A stretch of 64,000 bases of DNA from Ascarosepion bandense (Eukaryota; Mollusca; Cephalopoda; Sepiida; Sepiidae): positions 248,001 through 312,000 of the forward strand of contig JBBBDQ010000917.1 of NCBI GenBank assembly GCA_037127315.1, in the 5' to 3' direction. The notes beneath the pieces are model-generated. The model worked only from the letters and a program-made list of their open reading frames with translations, ran no database searches and had not been told where the DNA came from. Positions 41,743-54,800 of this stretch are shown one piece after another. Made by a program: the position numbers and the translations under genes. Position 1 is the stretch's first letter. Every line of letters begins with the position of its first letter.

Positions 41743-43331
41743 GGACCCCAGTTTTCCACGATGAATCGCGGAATTGTTGGTTTGAAACGGAAGCCCGTTT
41801 TTTTATGTCATCATTTTCCATTTAAATTAACCATTTCCTTTTTTTTTATATATAAATTTTTATAAATACGTAAAAACTGTCTTTTGTGTTTTTGTAAATA
41901 TTCTCATAAATAAATAAAACATGACCTTTTTTATGTTATTTCTTTTAATTTTAATCCTTATAAGTATTTTTAATTATTTTTCCTTTTCAGACTTAATAGA
42001 AGAATTTTAAAGTTCAGTTTCTGCACTCATACAAAAAAATCCTAGATTATTAAAAAAAAAAACGTTAAGAAACTGTAGCAAAGCAGATCAAAGTCAGTTA
42101 GAACCCCTCCCACCAATACACTGTGTCTGTCTCACTGAAGTGAAGTGGGATTTATAGACAATAGTTTTAAAAAGAAGGAAAAAGAGCAAGATCAGCTGAG
42201 CGATACATTTTTAACAATCTGTTTGTTAGGTTTCATTTTATAACTTGTTATTTTTATGAAATGCTACATTTCTCTTATACAATTTCCTCCAGCAAGTTCG
42301 TTAGTCGGCGTGTCGTACAGTGAACATATTGATGCTGTGAGTGTGCGAATCTCGTGTTTTTTCTTCACTTTGCGAACATTTATTAACTTTTATTGTGTGA
42401 ATCATGGGTCCTAAATCTAAGGATAAGGATGGGGATAAGAAAAATCCAAAGAAAATGATCTCAATGGAAATTAAACATGAGATAATATCGAAGCATGAAC
42501 GAGGTGGGAGAATCGTTGACTTGGCCACTGAATATGGTCGAAATGCTTCGACCATATCAACCATTCTCAAACAAAGAATAAAGAAATTGCAGCCTTCTAA
42601 AGGCGTAACTATTATTTCGAAATTGCATTCAGAGTTGCACAACGAGATGGAACGCTTACTTTTGGTCTGGATAAAGGAAAAGGAACTGGCCGGTGAGTCC
42701 GTTACAGAAAATATAACTTGTGAAAAGGCTGTCGCCATCTTTAATAACCTTAAACGGGATGCAGGTGAGGAGGGAAGAGAATCATCCCAAGGCAGTGGAA
42801 ATGAGTTTAAAGCGACTCGTGGCTGATTTGATAATTTTGAAAGGCGTTCTGGCATTCACTCAGTCGTTAGGCATGGCGAAGCTGAAAGCGCAGATGTAAA
42901 GGCTGTGGAAAATTTTATCCTGAAATTCAATTCTATTATTTCCCAGGAAGGTTACATACCTCAACAGGTATTTAATTGCGATGAAACGGGGCTTTCTTGG
43001 CAAAAAATGCCAAGGAGCACCTATATCACCGGTGAAGAATCGAAGCTTCCCGGACATAAGCCTATGAAGGATAGGCGAACGCTCGGTCTTTGCGCGAAAT
43101 GTTACGGGCGATTGTAAAGTGAAGCCTCCTCTAAAAGTTTTAGATGAGGCAATGTTTACCGCTTTTTAAAGACAATCTGTCTGTACAAAAAATAATATCT
43201 GCAAAATATATTTAATTTTTTTTTTAATTAATAAAAACCATTTTATTGAAGAGTTTAAGAAATTACTTAGCACAATATCAACATTTTAGGGGTCATGGAG
43301 CATTAGGATGATTGTCACTTTTTTTTTGTTT
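41743..43331 (+). pseudogene. Tigger-like transposon relic (unit 2)
   Basis: Paralogue of 16583-18167. From ATG at 42404 the frame is open for 140 codons across both helix-turn-helix domains (without the 8-base loss of unit 1) and then meets TGA where Trp of the RGWFDNF motif stood (42824-42826). It resumes through NCDETGLSWQKMP at about 42978-43016 and ends after a further frameshift near 43098. The same large deletion of the catalytic core follows, so both copies come from an element already internally deleted. Confidence 0.85.
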
Positions 43332-43470
43332 TTTTTTAATCGTATCACCCCGAGCAAGGCGGTAACGCCACTGATGTGCAGGGGGCTACGTAATAGAGAA
43401 AAGATTGGAAAAGAGAAAGCCGGAAACCACATCCTAAACAGGGAACAAGGGATGAGCCTCTTAACCTGAT
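43332..43470 (-). repeat. Short element with the CR1-like LINE 3' tail (unit 2)
   Basis: Paralogue of 18168-18331. It breaks off after the GATGAGCCTCTTAACCTG word, where the unit 2-only block begins. Confidence 0.65.
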
Positions 43471-44241
43471 TATAATCTGTCTTGGAAATCCTGTATATAC
43501 ATAGGGAAAAACTCTCAAATTGGCAGTGTCTTATCTTCTAAAGTAGACTTAAAAAAAAACTCACAAAATTTTTTGGTGAACTTGAGCTGGCATTGTAGAT
43601 GTTAGGCAAAAAATATTATGAAAATTAGAGGACGTATTTTCTATAGACTGATCGTAAGCTACATAGGTGAAAAGTTGTTGATTTTAGGGTCATGTCTTTG
43701 GGTGAATAAAATAAAATTTACTATCAAGTGTAGAATTGAACTAGTTAAATATTTGGATTCTACACTTATTTGCCGTACATAGCAAATTTCCAAAATATTG
43801 AAGGTAAGCAAGTATATTGTTTAATTTTTTAATAAACACTGTGATTCGGCGACGTTACGTGGCCTTAATTTCTATATGAAAATTATATAGAGCCGCCCTT
43901 GAAATTGGAACGGTAAAAAGTCTCCAGCAGAAAATAATTTGGCAGACTTTCCTAATTCATGAAGGGGAACATCTGTGCCAAATATTTGTAAGTAATTTGT
44001 GTCTGTCGGTGGTTCAAGTTTTTCTTGGTGCTTTGACATGGGATGATCGACTAGAGATGCTTACACCGGCCTTGCGAATAGAGTGTGGGACACAAAAAGA
44101 AAATCCATTAATGTCGACTTCACTGTAAAATCTGGTGTTAACTATAAAAATAAAAAATCAGCATTAATTATCTTAATCTTTGGAAATAATTTGACAATAA
44201 GTCTAATAATGCTTGCATTTCAATAATTTAGAAATCTGACA

Positions 44242-44715
44242 AACCCGGATATAAGAGAGCTGTCGGACCGGATGCGGATTCTCTTATATATCAGGGTTTG
44301 GCCTATTTTATATACATTGCTAAAGGCACTAATTTGGGACTAGAGAAAATATCTCTCATATCATGGTTATACCAGTGTAATCCTGATATAAGGGAGTTGT
44401 CGGGGCAGACTCACATTCTCTTATATCCGGGTTTATCTTATATCTGGGTTTGGTCTATTTTATATACATTACCAAAGGCTCTAAATTTTGGACTAGAGAA
44501 AATATATCTCATATCATGGTTATACCAGTGTAATCCTGATATAAGAAAGTTGTCTGGACCGGATAAAAGTTATCTTATATCCGGGTTTCTCTTATATCCG
44601 GATTTGATTTATTTTATTTATATATTACCACAGGCTCTAATCGTAGAACAGATATAACCTCTCTTATATCAGGGTTTCTCTTATATCAGAGTATCTTATA
44701 TCCGGGTTATACTTT
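44242..44715. repeat. Tandem repeat, about 145 bp, of CCCGGATATAAG / CTTATATCCGGG motifs
   Basis: About three units with starts near 44244, 44391 and 44534. Each has ATATAAG-type words and their inverted TCTTATATCCGGGTTT partners, some doubled head to tail (44574-44606 and 44660-44711). The motif is like the terminal repeats of some pogo/Tigger elements. Confidence 0.75.
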
Positions 44716-44956
44716 ATTAAATTTTCAAATCTTGTAAAAATTCATTTTTCCTTGGAAATTTTTTAAAAAACAATATTTTCCGCACACTGAGAAAACCGTT
44801 TAATTAATAGCTTCTCTAATTAAATAATGTCTTATTTGTATTGCGTTATTTTTATTTTTTTAAAGCAGATTTTCGGTCAGACGATGATTCGATTTTGTAA
44901 AAAAAAAACTATCCGTTATTAAAATCTCTAAAGAATTAATTCTGCTTTTATGTTAA

Positions 44957-45155
44957 ATCGGAAAGGCGAGTTCGAATTCCGGTTGAATTCCTTGCATTCA
45001 CTTACTTACCTTGGGAAAGGTATTAATCCGTCTCTTCCCTCCAGTTAGGTGTTAAAAATAACAGGACAGATTGGGTTCTGTAGTCACTGATCGCATAAAG
45101 TAATTGCAACCTACTACAATACATTATAATCTGCCCAGTCAGTCATGTCTCTTTC
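44957..45155 (+). mobile_element. tRNA-derived SINE, head truncated
   Basis: Starts at the B box (GCGAGTTCGAATTCCGGTTG) and runs to CAGTCAGTCATGTCTCTTTC. The A box and the end of the tail are missing. A further tail-like piece lies at 45491-45545. Confidence 0.8.
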
Positions 45156-45544
45156 GTACTAACATCTGTTTATTTTGTTATACTTTAGTTTGTTTTGTGT
45201 TATTCATTCCCCACCCACCCCGCTCATTTTCATATCATATTTTTAAATATATTTTATTTAAAAAATTATTTCATATAAATAAATTTTTATCTCATGGGTA
45301 TATTACACCTTTTTGGGGTTTCTCTATGAACATGTGGTAATAGGATATGTGACGGATGAGTTTTTGTGGTGAATGGAGAAATTGTTAAAAGTTATTAGGT
45401 CGTGAATGTGATTGTCTATTGTATAGGATAGTTAATGAAGACCACCCGCTTTTTCGCTCATGTGTCCAATTTCATGTATTTTAACATGACAGTCCCGTCC
45501 CTTTCGAGATCTGATCACCCAAGCGGATGTCGCATGTGGCACGA

Positions 45545-45676
45545 AGGATAAGAAAGTCACGTGACATCCGCTTTTGACGTCACACCAAAGCGTCGTTCAA
45601 ACATTCATTCAGCGATCAGGAGCCGACGGGAAGGTTGCTTATTGCAACGTTCCTGCCGGCTCGTTATTTAGAGATC
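45545..45676 (+). promoter_or_regulatory. Candidate promoter and 5' UTR with CRE and E-box (unit 2)
   Basis: Paralogue of 18660-18822. It has the palindrome GTCACGTGAC (E-box type) at 45556-45565 and CRE TGACGTCA at 45575-45582, ten bases apart. Unit 1 keeps the CRE but only half of the E-box. Conserved CATTCATTCAGCGATC and GTTCCTGCCGGCTCGTTA follow, before the ATG at 45677. Local GC is well above its surroundings. The promoter role is inference. Confidence 0.42.
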
Positions 45677-45703
45677 ATGGACCGAACGGAAATATCTGTA
45701 AGT
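45677..45703 (+). other. Candidate first coding exon end: ATG, seven codons, GTAAGT donor (unit 2)
   Basis: ATG at 45677, MDRTEIS, then GTAAGT at 45698-45703. Same position and length as unit 1 (18823). No homology could be recognised from seven residues. Confidence 0.35.
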
Positions 45704-45754
45704 AAGACATTTTTCTCTTCATACTTTACGTATTTATCCACGTGTGGACACTAA

Positions 45755-45756
<2 letters not shown>

Positions 45757-45792
<36 letters not shown>
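45757..45792. repeat. TA microsatellite
   Basis: About 17 TA dinucleotides, absent at the matching place in unit 1. Confidence 0.9.
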
Positions 45793-45798
<6 letters not shown>

Positions 45799-46033
45799 TG
45801 TTGAGAACAAGTGTTCGTTCATTAATTTTATGTCTCCCTCACGACTTACCGTTACATGATGATCCATCTTATTTACGAACCCACGTGGGGATAAAAATAA
45901 GATATATTTCTTTACTTGGTAAAATCTATCATATTTCACAGATATAATGTTGAATATTAACAATATGGATCGGAATCCGACAAAATGAATAGTATAATTA
46001 AATAACAATTAGGAAAAAAAAGTCTTGAATTTA

Positions 46034-46190
46034 ACATGTTTCTTTTTAAGAAGCTTCTTCAGAGATTAAAAGAGACAGTATCTTTATTAAGGTATCCTGA
46101 CACGTATCTGAACAATGAAGCCAGACCTCTTAGATTTTTTTTTAATCATTCGTTTTTAAATCTCTGAAGAAGCTTGTTAACATGAAACAC
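46034..46190. repeat. Short inverted repeat, MITE-like hairpin (unit 2)
   Basis: Paralogue of 19108-19262 with arms around AAGAAGCTTCTTCAGAGATT and AATCTCTGAAGAAGCTTG. Here the second arm matches the HindIII-like AAGCTT core better than in unit 1. Confidence 0.6.
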
Positions 46191-47756
46191 TTCTTTTTTT
46201 TTTTTTTTTTGCTTGTTTTTTACTTAATCTACTCATAACGTGAGAATTGTTTCTCCCTCCTTGCATAAAAAAAAGCTATCCAAACGATTCACAACGTGAC
46301 AGTGAATATCAATTAACGAAATATGATTTTAACAAATATGTATATATTTTTTTTTATATTACGGTAAAAGTCGGAGCGGAAATGATGTTGTCAATGAATA
46401 CTAAAAAGCTAATTACCATTTCTGGATTTTTTCTAGCGTATTTTTTTACGGGAGAATTTTTACTCCGTCCACGTGTCTAGGCAGAGGTTGATTATAAAAA
46501 CGATTTGTCCACTTCAGACTTCTTTTTAACACTATTTTAACTCTTAAATTGACTATAGCAAAGTTAATTAGAACTAATCTAGTTGATTACAGAATTTCTA
46601 TATTATTTTGTGCTAATTTTAATAGCATCGTCTTTGTTAAAATTTCAACACTGCCATGTTTTCACTTACTATTAAATAGGTCAGGTGTATTAGAAAGATC
46701 TCTGCTACTCTTAATCATGGTAGTAATAAATAGTAGCTACATGCAATTTTGTATAACAGTAACTAAGCTGATGTATATACGTTCTTTTTTACAAAACTGT
46801 TCCTTATATTTTACATTGTGTTGAATATAACATTTTTCAACATGGTTGCCGTCTTTCTCAACCACTGAGTTGAGTTTGAATTTGGCGCGCTTCAGTGAAG
46901 ACCATTCCTCCTACCACCAGTCGTTGATCTCTACTCCTTCCACCTTGACGTATATAACGTAGTAGTAAGTTTCTTCTCTTAAACCCAATGCCTCCTACCA
47001 CCAGTAGGTCATCTACTCCTTCCACCATAACTTTTGTAGCAAGCTTCATCTTGAACCCCTATTGAGTTAATCCAATGATTTTTTTTTTAAACGTATTCAT
47101 CTGGCTCTTCTCTTATATTTACTGATTGTATTTTTTCCAGTTGCATTTTCCTGCATTGCAGGATATTAAACCGCCATGTGTGTAAAGAATTTTGATACTA
47201 ATTCAGAAAATAAAATCATTACTGTCCCATTTGGTTGAATTGTATAATCATTTTAAGCAAGCATTTGTAGTTGACAATACTGAAAAAGCAAATTCACTTC
47301 CACTCAAGATGATTTCCTGATGAAGAAACATGCGTACGAGAGATATATATTACAAAATTTACATTCTGTTAAATAGCTACTTCAGTGAAAAAGTTCTCAC
47401 TTCATCAGCAATGATCAAAAACAAAACTTTATTCATTCAAATTTTAATTTACAAATATTCACATACCTGTAAGGAGCTCAAAAACATCCATATCAAGGAA
47501 GTTAAAAAAAAGTGGGGTTTAAGAAAAAAGCTTATTTAAAATTTGTACTCCAGACATGAGACATTAAATTCATAACTCCATATTAGAAGACATAGATTAC
47601 TTACATCTGTATTAAAGAATCAAAAATTAAACATGTCACAGAAATAAGATAATAGGAGAGAAGAGTAGACAATATAATCTCTGGTAAAAATTTAACAAAA
47701 AAAAACTTCTTTTAATAGAAGTAAAATAAAATGGGGATATTAGGGCTGAAATGGGC

Positions 47757-47827
47757 AAATATATATAAGTATGTATATTTAAATATACATACACACACAT
47801 TCATATACACATACGTATCCATACACT

Positions 47828-47859
<32 letters not shown>

Positions 47860-48115
47860 CACACACACAAACACATTTATCTAAGCTGTGCTTAGAAAAT
47901 CACCACTTACAATCCAACATATATACGAATATATACACCTTACACATAAAGTGCAACTTTAATTGCACACACACCACCCGCATACACATTTTATATAAAA
48001 ACAAGAAATATACATACATCAGCACACCAAATATACTCATATAAACCATATACTTTTGTATATATCTTACACACACATATATACATATATATATATATAT
48101 GTATATATCTGTGAT
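47757..48115. repeat. CA/TA microsatellite cluster
   Basis: Interrupted ACAC and TATA runs near 47788-47798, 47827-47843, 47843-47870 and 48070-48108. In unit 1 the homologous piece sits between the arms of the foldback (21130-21210) and is much shorter. Confidence 0.8.
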
Positions 48116-48131
48116 TTTGGATAAAATTTAG

Positions 48132-48350
48132 AGGGCAAATACCATTGTCAACAAATCAAATAAGGGAAAAATTCTAATGCCTGAGGCTTGGTTTGGTAAA
48201 GGAAGTGGTGGGGGAATATTGGCTATTATAGGGTTAAGCCTGCAGGAATCTTAGTAGTAATTTCACTTATGGTAGTTGGAGGCATGTGGCTCGACTCTTC
48301 CTTTAGTCGTGGTTGCTAAGAGGGAAATGGTAACTGCTTAGCCAAATTTT
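48132..48350 (+). repeat. Interspersed repeat of the 1220-1402 family (unit 2)
   Basis: Same words as at 21450-21667 (GGGGAATATTGGCTATTATA). Family unknown. Confidence 0.7.
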
Positions 48351-48764
48351 AAAAAAATTTGACCAAATGGAAGAATAAGATAATTATTGCAAGTGTTAGT
48401 TAAGGAGTGCCTGAAAATGGGCCTGAAAAATCAGTATGAATCCTGTACAAACACAGCTTTCCTTTATGGTGGATGGTGGCTTGAGATGTCATATTTGCAG
48501 ATCTGCATTTACCCTCAACCAGATAGTTATCTCTAGATCTACAATTACCGGGGTGGGGGGTATAATCCTATTTTCTACATTGGATTCACTACACTTCAAG
48601 ATTTGGTCACTGTGGAAGCTAATGTTATACATATTATTAGTACACAAAATAACTAATAGCTAGGGATTTCATTGTGCTTATGGTATGGTTTAAAAATATT
48701 ACTCTTACCGAGTGTTCATCAACAATGGCTCTTCGAAGGAATTGAAAGAAATTCTGAAGAATAA
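48351..48764. other. Unit 2-only noncoding stretch
   Basis: No counterpart in unit 1 and no gene. The 75-codon frame at 48436-48663 resembles nothing known. Confidence 0.45.
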
Positions 48765-48911
48765 AAAAATTTTTGTAATCCTGTAACCTCAAGCAAAGCA
48801 GGACAGCCACTGGTGTGCATGGGGCTACAGTGAGAGAATAAAACATTAGATTCTTTAGAAAGGATAAAAGGTGGATGGGATTTAGGGTTAGGGAGGTAGG
48901 AGATGGCAATT
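48765..48911 (-). mobile_element. CR1-like LINE 3' end, reverse orientation
   Basis: On the minus strand it reads AATTGCCATCTCCTACCTCC, then GCCCCATGCACACCAGTGG and CTTGAGGTTACAGG with A-rich tail, the family's 3' end. Unit 1 keeps only the last 20 bases (21681-21700), next to the RTE-like insertion. Confidence 0.7.
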
Positions 48912-48954
48912 AATGTTGCATTTAAACTTTTAGGGATTGTACCTATTAGGGTTG

Positions 48955-49226
48955 TGCGTTGTGGTGCAGTGGATACCAACTCTGAACAAGAAATCGGGGA
49001 ACAGTTCAAATTCCAGTTGAATTTCTTGCATTCACATATGCACAAATACCCTTAGGAAAGATATTAATCCATCTCTTCTCTCCAGTTATGGGTTAAAAAT
49101 AGGACAGACTGGGTTCTATAGCCTTGGCTGGCAACCTACTGTGTAATAATCTTTTGCCCAATCAGTCGTGTCTTTTACGAGACATGATCACCCAAGTGTG
49201 TATGACGTATGGCACTTGACTGTGAC
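48955..49226 (+). mobile_element. tRNA-derived SINE (unit 2)
   Basis: Paralogue of 23886-24111, but with the complete body. A box TGGTGCAGTGG and B box CAGTTCAAATTCC are kept. Confidence 0.87.
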
Positions 49227-51033
49227 CTATCAAGGAAGCAAATATACAGAAGGGAGTTTCACAGGCGGGAAGTGTGTGAAAACAAAATGCTAATGTAGAA
49301 ATGGTAGTTACATGTAACTAAATTGACAATGAAAAGGTGGGACCTAAACGCCAATCGAGTAGCACAAGTACTTTGTAGAATTTATTACTAATAAATCGAG
49401 AAGCACTCATTCAAAAACATACTGTATAATACGCACCTCCACTAATTCACCGAAAAAAAAAGTACGCCATGATGTTAAAATTTCCTAAACTTGAGACAAG
49501 TTTTTACAATAGTTGACAATGTTAAATATATTATTACAAAACTCCCATTTTTCCCCTGTGTAAAAAAAAAAAATGTAGAAATTCTTTTAAAAAAATCAAA
49601 TAATTGCTGGATTTTAATGAAACTTTCAGGACTTATGAAGAAAAGAATGAAATTATTTTTTGAATCACTATTTTTAAAAGGTTTATCAGACTCTCCTCTC
49701 TTCTATTCTAAAACAACTTAATCTCTCCTCTCTTCTATTGGTTCTTTTGTTTTCTGGTGTTTATTTGTATTAATTTTTCTTAGCACACTTTAATGAAAAG
49801 TAACAATATACCATAAATTTTTATAGGTAACTAGATAGTCTCGTAACAGTTATGATTTTCGAGAAAGTTATTAAGTAACCCAATTGTCTGCAAATAGCTG
49901 CCTAGACATTAATGGCAGTAAGCTGTTACTACTATTGTTAACCTTGAAAAATTACATTATTTACACTGTTCAGACTTGTTCTCATCGTTATTGCCATGTT
50001 TATGAATGACATTTCAGTTGGTCAGTATGCTCTGGTTTTCTTCAGGTGCTGGGTATTTTGAATGGAACCCGTTATTTCGATTACTGGGGTATATCATTCT
50101 CATTCCATGTGGATGCCACTTCTGGTAGCCATGTAGTTACCTCCCTTTAAATCTTAGGTTATTTATTCAACACTGCTGTGATGGCTAAATCACTGGAACT
50201 AACCAATGTCTATATCCACTGGGCCATGAATTCTGAATTCCAGACCAGGCTACTGCAGTGCTGAACACATAACTTAGAGGTCAAAATAAAGGGTTCACTT
50301 GAAAATTTCCAGCACCTGAGGAAGGCTGGAGAGTACAACAGGCAAAACATTGTAAAAATAGCAATTGAAGATAAGGACCACAGTCCAAACAATGTAAATA
50401 CTCCTTTCTTCCAGAAATATAGACTAATATTGAAAAATTTGATTTTTATAACAAACTTATGAAAAGCAGTAGCAAAATGCAAATTAATAAAGTTTTTTTT
50501 GTCTTTCTTTACTTGTGTTTGTATTTTTTTCTTTAAAACCTTTTTCGACTTTAGTCCTATGAGTTTCCTTAATCTTGTTTTTGTAACTCAGTCTCTCACT
50601 CTTGCATTAATACGTGTTTACACTGTTCCGTTCTCTTTATGAGAGACCACCTCTCTTCACTAGTAAAACAAATTAAAGTGAACAAAATCTAAACTTAAAT
50701 ACCTATTATCAGCTAAAATAAGTAAAGCAGAAAATTGGTTTGACTATTAAATGTGCACAATCAATATATATAATCTAGAAGTCATTAGTATTTACTAATT
50801 TGTTATCAAACAATGAATTCTAACATTTTGATGACTGTCAAAATTGAATGCATTGTATATCTTGACTTTTTTGTTTTTATTAATGATCTGCACTTGTGTG
50901 TTTTACACATGATGGGAAGAAAGATTGATTTATTTACGGACCAGTCTGGTTAATATATGCTGCATTTATTAAAGAATTTCGACTTTATTTTAGCATTATT
51001 TTGCTATTTTCTAATTTGTTTTTTCTTTTACAG
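49227..51033. other. Noncoding block upstream of the candidate exon (unit 2)
   Basis: Matches 24112-24570, 25650-25826 and 27318-28502 of unit 1, with the intervening unit 1 arrays reduced to single units. It ends TTTTTTCTTTTACAG. The remains of the second SINE family lie at 50040-50270. Confidence 0.5.
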
Positions 51034-51185
51034 GTGTAAAAGAAGCAATCATGATGAAAATTTTCCCTCAAGTACAATTTGGAATCCACGCTTTTGCCTT
51101 GTACCATCTGGCTAGAACTGACAAAATTCTTGATTGTCACTTCCTTATTTGGAGACTTAAACCCAATGGCCAAAAGTGGCTGTAG
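51034..51185 (+). other. Candidate terminal exon, 152 nt (unit 2)
   Basis: Paralogue of 28503-28654, with the same acceptor, the same open frame and TAG at 51183-51185. Residues differ at three places (T to M, P to L, H to D). The neighbouring frame also stays open for its first 26 codons, so the reading frame is not proven. Confidence 0.35.
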
Positions 51186-51471
51186 AACTGTCAAATGTTG
51201 GCCATTCTAGCTTTATCACAATTCCAGAGATGTATCATTCAAATTTCAAGACTATAAAAAATGGAGTCAATTTCCTGGATGTTGAGCAATTCCCAGAAAT
51301 TGCTGCTTTTGATAAACTTTGTTTGAAGTTATTTTCATTTGAAGATGAAGCTTCTGAGCAGGAAACATTTCAGGCTTTACACCGTGTGTGTGATCAATAT
51401 CTTTTTGAGTTAGACAGTTTCCTGACTGGCTGTGATTGTGACTTATGGGACTGACAGAGGGTGGGGGGGTT

Positions 51472-51850
51472 AATTTATTTGATAATGTAAAATGTGACCT
51501 GTGTATGCATATTATGAGTGTGATTAGTCAATTCTCTGACTAGTTGTGAGATTATGATAAGAGATCGTGATGTGTAAATTATGTAAATGACTGTGATATA
51601 TAAATTATGCGACTGACAGATGGGGGGTAATTTATTTGATGAGGTAATTTGTGTGACCGGTGAAATTATGCTTTTGGCTGTGATGATTGTGATATGTAAA
51701 TAATGTAACTGACTGATGGGGTGGGGGGGTAATTTATTTGATGAGGTAAAATGTGTAACCTGTGAAGTTATAGTTTTTGACTGTGATAAATCAATTTTCT
51801 GACAGGCTGTGATGATTGTGATATGTAAATAATGTGACCGATGGGGTGGG
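51472..51850. repeat. Diverged counterpart of the 122-bp minisatellite, 3-4 units
   Basis: TAATTTATTTGATGAGGTAA, GTGATGATTGTGATATGTAA and GTGACCGGTGAA words repeat about every 110-125 bases. Each unit boundary carries a G-rich GGGGTGGGGGGG-type run (51463, 51718 and 51843). Confidence 0.85.
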
Positions 51851-51855
51851 GGGGA

Positions 51856-54800
51856 ACAGTCTTCTACATTGAATACAAACCAAACTGTCCCGTCGTCACA
51901 CACATGGGAACAGTCGTCTTCATTGAATACAAACCAAACTGTCCCGTCGTCGCACACATGGGAACAGTCGTCTTCATTGAATACAAACCAAACTATCCCG
52001 TCGTCGCACACATGGGAACAGTCGTCTTCATTGAATACAAACCAAACTGTCCTGAAGCACACATGGGAACAGTCTTCTTTATCAAATACTAACCAAACTG
52101 TCCTGTAGCACACATGGGAACAGTCTTCTTTATCAAATACAAACCAAACTGTCCTGTAGCACACATGGGAACAGTCTTCTTTATCAAATACAAACCAAAC
52201 TGTCCTGTAGCACACATGGGAACAGTCTTCTTTATCAAATACAAACCAAACTGTCCCGTAGCACACATGGGAACAGTGTTCTTTATCAAATATAAACCAA
52301 ACTGTCCTGTCGCACACCTGGGAACAGTCTTCTTTATCAAATACAAACCACTGTCCTGTAGCACACATGGGAACAGTCTTCTTTATCAAATACAAACCAA
52401 ACTGTCCTGTCGCACACATGGGAACAGTCTTCTTTATCAAATACAAACCACTGTCCTGTAGCACACATGGGAACAGTGTTCTTTATCAAATACAAACCAA
52501 AGTGTCCTGTCGCACACATGGGAACAGTCTTCTTTATCAAATACAAACCAAACTGTCCTGTAGCACACATGGGAACAGTCTTCTTTATCAAATACAAACC
52601 ACTGTCCTGTCGCACACCTGGGAACAGTCTTCTTTATCAAATACAAACCAAACTGTCCTGTCGCACACATGGGAACAGTCTTCTTTATCAAATACAATCC
52701 AAACTATCCTGTCGCACACATGGGAACAGTCTTCTTTATCAAATACAAACCAAACTGTCCTGTCGCACACATGGGAACAGTCTTCTTTATGAAATAATAC
52801 CAAACTGTCCTGTGGCACACCTGGGAACAATTAATTTGTCCAGTCGCACACCTGGAAACAGTCTTCTTTATCAAATACAAACCAAACTGTCCTGAAGCAC
52901 ACCTGGGAATAGTCTTCTTTATCAAATACAAACCAAACTGTCCTGTAACACACCTGGGAAAAGTCTTCTTTATCAAATACAAACCAAACTGTCCTGTAGC
53001 ACACATGGGAACAGTCTTCTTTATCAAATACAAACCACTGTCCTGTAGCACACATCGGAACAGTCCTCTTTATCAAATACAAACCAAACTGTCCTGTAGC
53101 ACACATCGGAACAGTCTTCTTTATCAAATACAAACCAAACTGTCCTGTAGCACACATGGGAACAGTCTTCTTTATCAAATACAAACCAAACTGTCCTGTA
53201 GCACACATGGGAACAGTCTTCTTTATCAAATACAAACCAAACTGTCCTGTAGCACACATGGGAACAGTCTTCTTTATCAAATACTAACCAAACTGTCCTG
53301 TAGCACACATGGGAACAGTCTTCTTTATCAAATACAAACCAAACTGTCCTGTAGCACACATGGGAACAATTAATTTGTCCAGTCGCACACCTGGGAACAG
53401 TGTTCTTTATCAAATACTAACCAAACTGTCCTGTAGCACACATGGGAACAGTCTTCTTTATCAAATACAAACCAAACTGTCCTGTAGCACACATGGGAAC
53501 TATTAATTTGTCCAGTCGCACACCTGGGAACAGTCTTCTTTATCAAATACAAACCAAACTGTCCTGTAGCACACATGGGAACTATTAATTTGTCCAGTCG
53601 CACACCTGGGAACAGTCTTCTTTATCAAATACAAACCAAACTGTCCTGTAGCACACATGGGAACTATTAATTTGTCCAGTCGCACACCTGGGAACAGTCT
53701 TCTTTATCAAATACTAACCAAACTGTCCTGTAGCACACATGGGAACAGTCTTCTTTATCAAATACTAACCAAATTGTCCTGTAGCACACATGGGAACAGT
53801 CTTCTTTATCAAATACAAACCAAACTGTCCTGTAGCACACCTGGGAACAGTCTTCTTTATCAAATACAAACCAAACTGTCCTGTAGCACACATGGGAACA
53901 GTCTTCTTTATCAAATACAAACCAAACTGTCCTGTAGCACACATGGGAACAATTAATTTGTCCAGTCGCACACCTGGGAACAGTCTTCTTTATCAAATAC
54001 AAACCACTGTCCTGTAGCACACATGGGAACAGTCTTCTTTATCAAATACAAACCAAACTGTCCTGTAGCACACATGGGAACAGTCTTCTTTATCAAATAC
54101 AAACCAAACTGTCCTGTAGCACACATGGGAACAGTCTTCTTTATCAAATACAAACCAAACTGTCTGGTAGCACACATGGGAACAGTCTTCTTTATCAAAT
54201 ACAAACCAAACTGTCTGGTAGCACACATGGGAGCAGTCTTCTTTATCAAATACAAACCAAACTGTCCTGTAGCACACATGGGAACAGTCTTCTTTATCAA
54301 ATACAAACCAAACTGTCCTGTAGCACACATGGGAACAATTAATTTGTCCAGTCGCACACCTGGGAACAGTCTTCTTTATCAAATACAAACCACTGTCCTG
54401 TAGCACACATGGGAACAGTCTTTATCGAATACAAACCAAACTGTCCTGTAGCACACATGGGAACAGTCTTCTTTATCAAATACAAACCAAACTGTCCTGT
54501 AGCACACATGGGAACAGTCTTCTTTATCAAATACAAACCAAACTGTCTGGTAGCACACATGGGAACAGTCTTCTTTATCAAATACAAACCAAACTGTCCT
54601 GTAGCACACATGGGAACAGTCTTCTTTATCAAATACAAACCAAACTGTCCTGTAGCACACATGGGAACAGTCTTCTTTATCAAATACAAACCAAACTGTC
54701 CTGTAGCACACATGGGAACAGTCTTCTTTATCAAATACAAACCAAACTGTCTGGTAGCACACATGGGAACAGTCTTCTTTATCAAATACAAACGAAACTG

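Larger units (their letters stand above)
43475..45350. other. Unit 2-only noncoding block
   Basis: No match in unit 1, which passes from 18331 to a short shared word (GTGACGGATGAGTTTTT, 18338 and 45352). It holds the tandem repeat at 44242-44715 and a partial SINE at 44957-45155. No gene recognised. Confidence 0.55.
45704..47755. other. Conserved noncoding block, no gene seen (unit 2)
   Basis: Paralogue of 18850-20887. A TA microsatellite (about 45757-45792) is new here. The hairpin pair at 46034-46190 is retained. A piece near 46905-47030 is locally duplicated (CCTCCTACCACCAGT twice). Confidence 0.5.

Noticed and set aside
44242..44715. Considered as telomere-like or centromere repeat
   Set aside because: Only about three units, no TTAGGG-type motif, and the words look like transposon ends.
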